Shown: piece by piece, positions 61,855 through 64,000 of the stretch | Layout: the number at the start of each line of letters is the position of its first letter | Numbering within the stretch: position 1 is the first letter of the stretch | Source of the DNA: Gelidibacter japonicus | Lineage (GTDB): Bacteria; Bacteroidota; Bacteroidia; Flavobacteriales; Flavobacteriaceae | DNA length: 64,000 nucleotides | Direction: 5' to 3' | Assembly (NCBI RefSeq): GCF_010725055.1 | Contig: NZ_BJKB01000002.1 | Span: 310,001-374,000 of the forward strand | The notes under the pieces: model-generated | What the model was told of the DNA's origin: nothing | What the model saw: only the letters and a program-made list of their open reading frames with translations | The model's database searches: none | Position numbers and translations under genes: made by a program

Positions 61855-64000
61855 TTATCCGCATTTTGAAGACCCACAATCTTTGCAGGTCAAACAACCT
61901 TCCTGATAAATTAGGTTTTCTGATTTACAACTGCTGCACGATTGACCTTTTACCTGAGTACCATCTTCCACATAACGTTTCAAGGCCCTAGCAACACCGT
62001 TTTTCCAGGTATTGATAGACTCAGTGTCCAATTGGAGACTGTTGATCAAGTCCACAACTTTATCAATTGGCATGCCGTGACGCAAAGTACTTGAGATCAT
62101 TTTGGCATAGTTCCAATATTCAGGATTAAACTTGTGCGACAAACCTTCAATGGTTGTTTTATAACCTCTCATGTTTTTATACTGAAAATCATAGCGGGAG
62201 GTTCCATCTTCATTTCTGTTTTTGATGATCAAACCTTCGTTTGCCCAGCGCGGAATCAAAATACCATCCTCATCGTCAGCAAGACCTGTAAAAATCTCAT
62301 AAGGCTTGCCATCAATCAAACCGATAAATGCAATCCACTTTTCTTTGTTGTTTTGAAATCTCACCACATCCGCTTCCAAGGTTTGCGGACGTTTGGTTGG
62401 AAATGTCGTCAAGGTTTCTTGTGGCTCTTCTTTCTTTTCTTCATTTGAAATCAAAACACCAGAACGCGATCCATCTCGATAAACTGTTACTCCTTTACAT
62501 CCCTTCTCCCAAGCCTCCATATAAAGTTGACCAACCAATTCCTCAGTGGCATCATTAGGCAAGTTAATAGTCACGCTAATAGAATGATCTACCCATTTCT
62601 GAACGGCACCCTGCATGGAAACTTTACTCATCCAATCCACATCATTGGAGGTAGCTTTGTAATACGGTGACTTTTTGACCAAACTATCCAATTCCTTTTG
62701 ATCGTAGTTTTTGGCGATATCGTAACCGTTCACCTCCATCCATTGTTTAAACCTATGATGGAACACCACATATTCTTCCCAAGAATCACCTACCTCATCC
62801 ACAAAATCCACACGAGCTTCCTTGTCGTTAGGGTTTACTTTTCGGCGTCGTTTATAAACTGGCATAAAAACCGGTTCAATTCCGGAGGAAGTTTGAGTCA
62901 TTAGACTTGTAGTTCCTGTTGGAGCAATTGTCAATAAAGCAATATTACGACGACCATATTCCGTCATATCATAATACAATTTCTCGTCTGCCGATTTTAA
63001 GCGCTGTATAAACGGGTTGTTCTTTTCACGCTCCATATCAAAAAATGCAAAAGCACCGCGCTCTTTAGCCAAATAAACCGACGCTCGATAAGCTGCCAAG
63101 GCTAAGGTTTTATGGACTTCTACGGAGAATTCATTTCCTTTTTTACTACCGTATTTGATACCCAAAGCGGCAAGCATATCGCCCTCTGCCGTAATACCAA
63201 CTCCAGTTCTTCGGCCTTCTTTAGCTTTGGTTCGAATGTTGACCCATAAATTTCTTTCGGTAGCCTTGACCTCATCATTTTCAGGATCAGCATCAATCTT
63301 CTGTAAGATGACATCAATCTTCTCCAACTCCAAATCGATAATATCATCCATAATACGCTGGGCTGCCGCAACGTGTTGCTTGAAAAGCTCAAAGTCAAAT
63401 TTAGCCTCTTTAGTAAAAGGTTTATCAACATATGAAAACAGATTGATGGCCAATAAGCGGCAAGAATCGTAAGGACACAATGGAATTTCTCCACATGGAT
63501 TGGTAGACACTGTTTTATAGCCCAAATCGGCGTAACAATCGGGAAGTGATTCATTTATTATAGTATCCCAAAACAAAATTCCAGGTTCAGCGGATTTCCA
63601 TGCATTGTGGACAATTTTTTTCCAAATAGCATTCGCCTCAATCGTTTTTGAGAATTTTGGTTCATTACTGAAAATCGGGTATTTCTGTGTGTAAGTGCTG
63701 TTGGATTTCACAGCTTTCATGAATTCGTCATCTATCCTTACAGAGACATTAGCTCCAGTAACTTTACCCTGCTCCAATTTGGCGTCAATAAAGTCCTCAG
63801 CATCTGGATGGTTTATGGAAACTGACAACATCAAGGCACCTCTACGTCCATCTTGCGCCACCTCTCTGGTAGAATTGGAATAACGCTCCATAAATGGGAC
63901 AATCCCTGTTGAGGTTAAAGCCGAATTCTTTACGGGTGAGCTTTTTGGACGAATATGTGACAAGTCATGACCCACCCCGCCACGACGCTTCATCAATTGA
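61855..64000 (-). CDS. nrdJ: Adenosylcobalamin-dependent (class II) ribonucleotide reductase, N-terminus outside the window
   Basis: The frame is open at the right edge, giving 715 residues of an enzyme of about 850; it reads Q-L-M-K-R-R-G-G-V-G-H-D before the first ATG. Catalytic signature S-T-N-P-C-G-E-I-P-L with the N-x-C-x-E triad, the loop A-P-T-G-T-T-S-L-M-T-Q-T-S-S-G-I-E-P, and a C-terminal zinc-ribbon-like tail C-S-S-C ... C-L-T-C-K-D-C-G ... K-C, which delivers reducing equivalents. It makes deoxyribonucleotides using B12 and no oxygen. Confidence 0.9.
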   Translation of the reverse strand, partial: QLMKRRGGVGHDLSHIRPKSSPVKNSALTSTGIVPFMERYSNSTREVAQDGRRGALMLSVSINHPDAEDFIDAKLEQGKVTGANVSVRIDDEFMKAVKSNSTYTQKYPIFSNEPKFSKTIEANAIWKKIVHNAWKSAEPGILFWDTIINESLPDCYADLGYKTVSTNPCGEIPLCPYDSCRLLAINLFSYVDKPFTKEAKFDFELFKQHVAAAQRIMDDIIDLELEKIDVILQKIDADPENDEVKATERNLWVNIRTKAKEGRRTGVGITAEGDMLAALGIKYGSKKGNEFSVEVHKTLALAAYRASVYLAKERGAFAFFDMEREKNNPFIQRLKSADEKLYYDMTEYGRRNIALLTIAPTGTTSLMTQTSSGIEPVFMPVYKRRRKVNPNDKEARVDFVDEVGDSWEEYVVFHHRFKQWMEVNGYDIAKNYDQKELDSLVKKSPYYKATSNDVDWMSKVSMQGAVQKWVDHSISVTINLPNDATEELVGQLYMEAWEKGCKGVTVYRDGSRSGVLISNEEKKEEPQETLTTFPTKRPQTLEADVVRFQNNKEKWIAFIGLIDGKPYEIFTGLADDEDGILIPRWANEGLIIKNRNEDGTSRYDFQYKNMRGYKTTIEGLSHKFNPEYWNYAKMISSTLRHGMPIDKVVDLINSLQLDTESINTWKNGVARALKRYVEDGTQVKGQSCSSCKSENLIYQEGCLTCKDCGSSKCG

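Noticed and set aside
1-64000. tRNA, rRNA, prophage or known riboswitches
   Set aside because: No T-loop-like GTTCRANYC with matching acceptor stems, no rRNA motifs, no phage structural genes, and no recognisable B12, fluoride or SAM riboswitch cores in the leaders examined.

Overview
The window looks like a chromosomal segment of a member of the Bacteroidota, most likely a marine-type Flavobacteriaceae. This rests on a SusC/SusD pair, a type IX secretion C-terminal sorting domain, a DnaJ with the shortened zinc finger usual in flavobacteria, two small proteins resembling the Lacal_2735 family, AT-rich intergenic DNA without Shine-Dalgarno motifs, and repeated matches to the Bacteroidota -7 promoter box TAnnTTTG. 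No rRNA, tRNA, CRISPR array, prophage or intact insertion sequence was seen. Both ends cut through genes: an NTF2-like protein on the left and a B12-dependent ribonucleotide reductase on the right.

Region 1 (1-10.4 kb, all plus strand) is an accessory-looking cluster. It holds four NTF2/SnoaL-type proteins (at least two of them two-domain, three with export signals), two alpha/beta-barrel-like proteins, an O-methyltransferase, a zinc alcohol dehydrogenase, an SDR oxidoreductase, an MFS permease and a hotdog thioesterase. The mix resembles a small-molecule tailoring or detoxification pathway, but the substrate cannot be read from sequence. Copies of an interspersed repeat of about 125 bp lie between these genes, and one copy is translated as the tail of a protein. 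The cluster ends in decay: a thioesterase that appears to have lost its N-terminal segment by frameshift, and the C-terminal stub of a DUF885 protein.

Region 2 (10.5-27.3 kb) is a peptide-utilisation block: a tricorn-like S41 protease, an S9 peptidase, a CocE/X-Pro type hydrolase, the SusC/SusD uptake pair, an S33 iminopeptidase-like lipoprotein, a DUF1206 membrane protein, an M28 aminopeptidase and a GspG-like protein. An M49 peptidase lies further along at 41.7-43.7 kb.

Region 3 (27.4-50.8 kb) is mostly housekeeping: PPK2, an NtrC-type regulator, an ABC exporter, grpE-dnaJ, a TIGR01777 epimerase, mnmD with a DUF4920 lipoprotein, ilvE, a MazG-like enzyme, a GyrI-like protein with crcB, an MFS transporter with YpdA, an Lrp regulator and a SigZ-type sigma factor. 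It also contains a secreted beta-propeller pseudogene and, just upstream of sigZ, a 33-residue protein with 11 cysteines.

Region 4 (51-64 kb) holds a broken REP-associated transposase with palindromes, then a B12-flavoured stretch: the fused mutase IcmF, a BtuF-like binding protein and a class II ribonucleotide reductase, with pyrF, prfA and a minimal two-gene ABC unit between.

The most unusual architecture is a pair of unrelated tandem arrays (51 bp x 8 and 88 bp x 3). Each starts within a few bases of the stop codon of a minus-strand gene (mnmD, icmF), each is built of stem-loop units, and each degenerates with distance from its gene.
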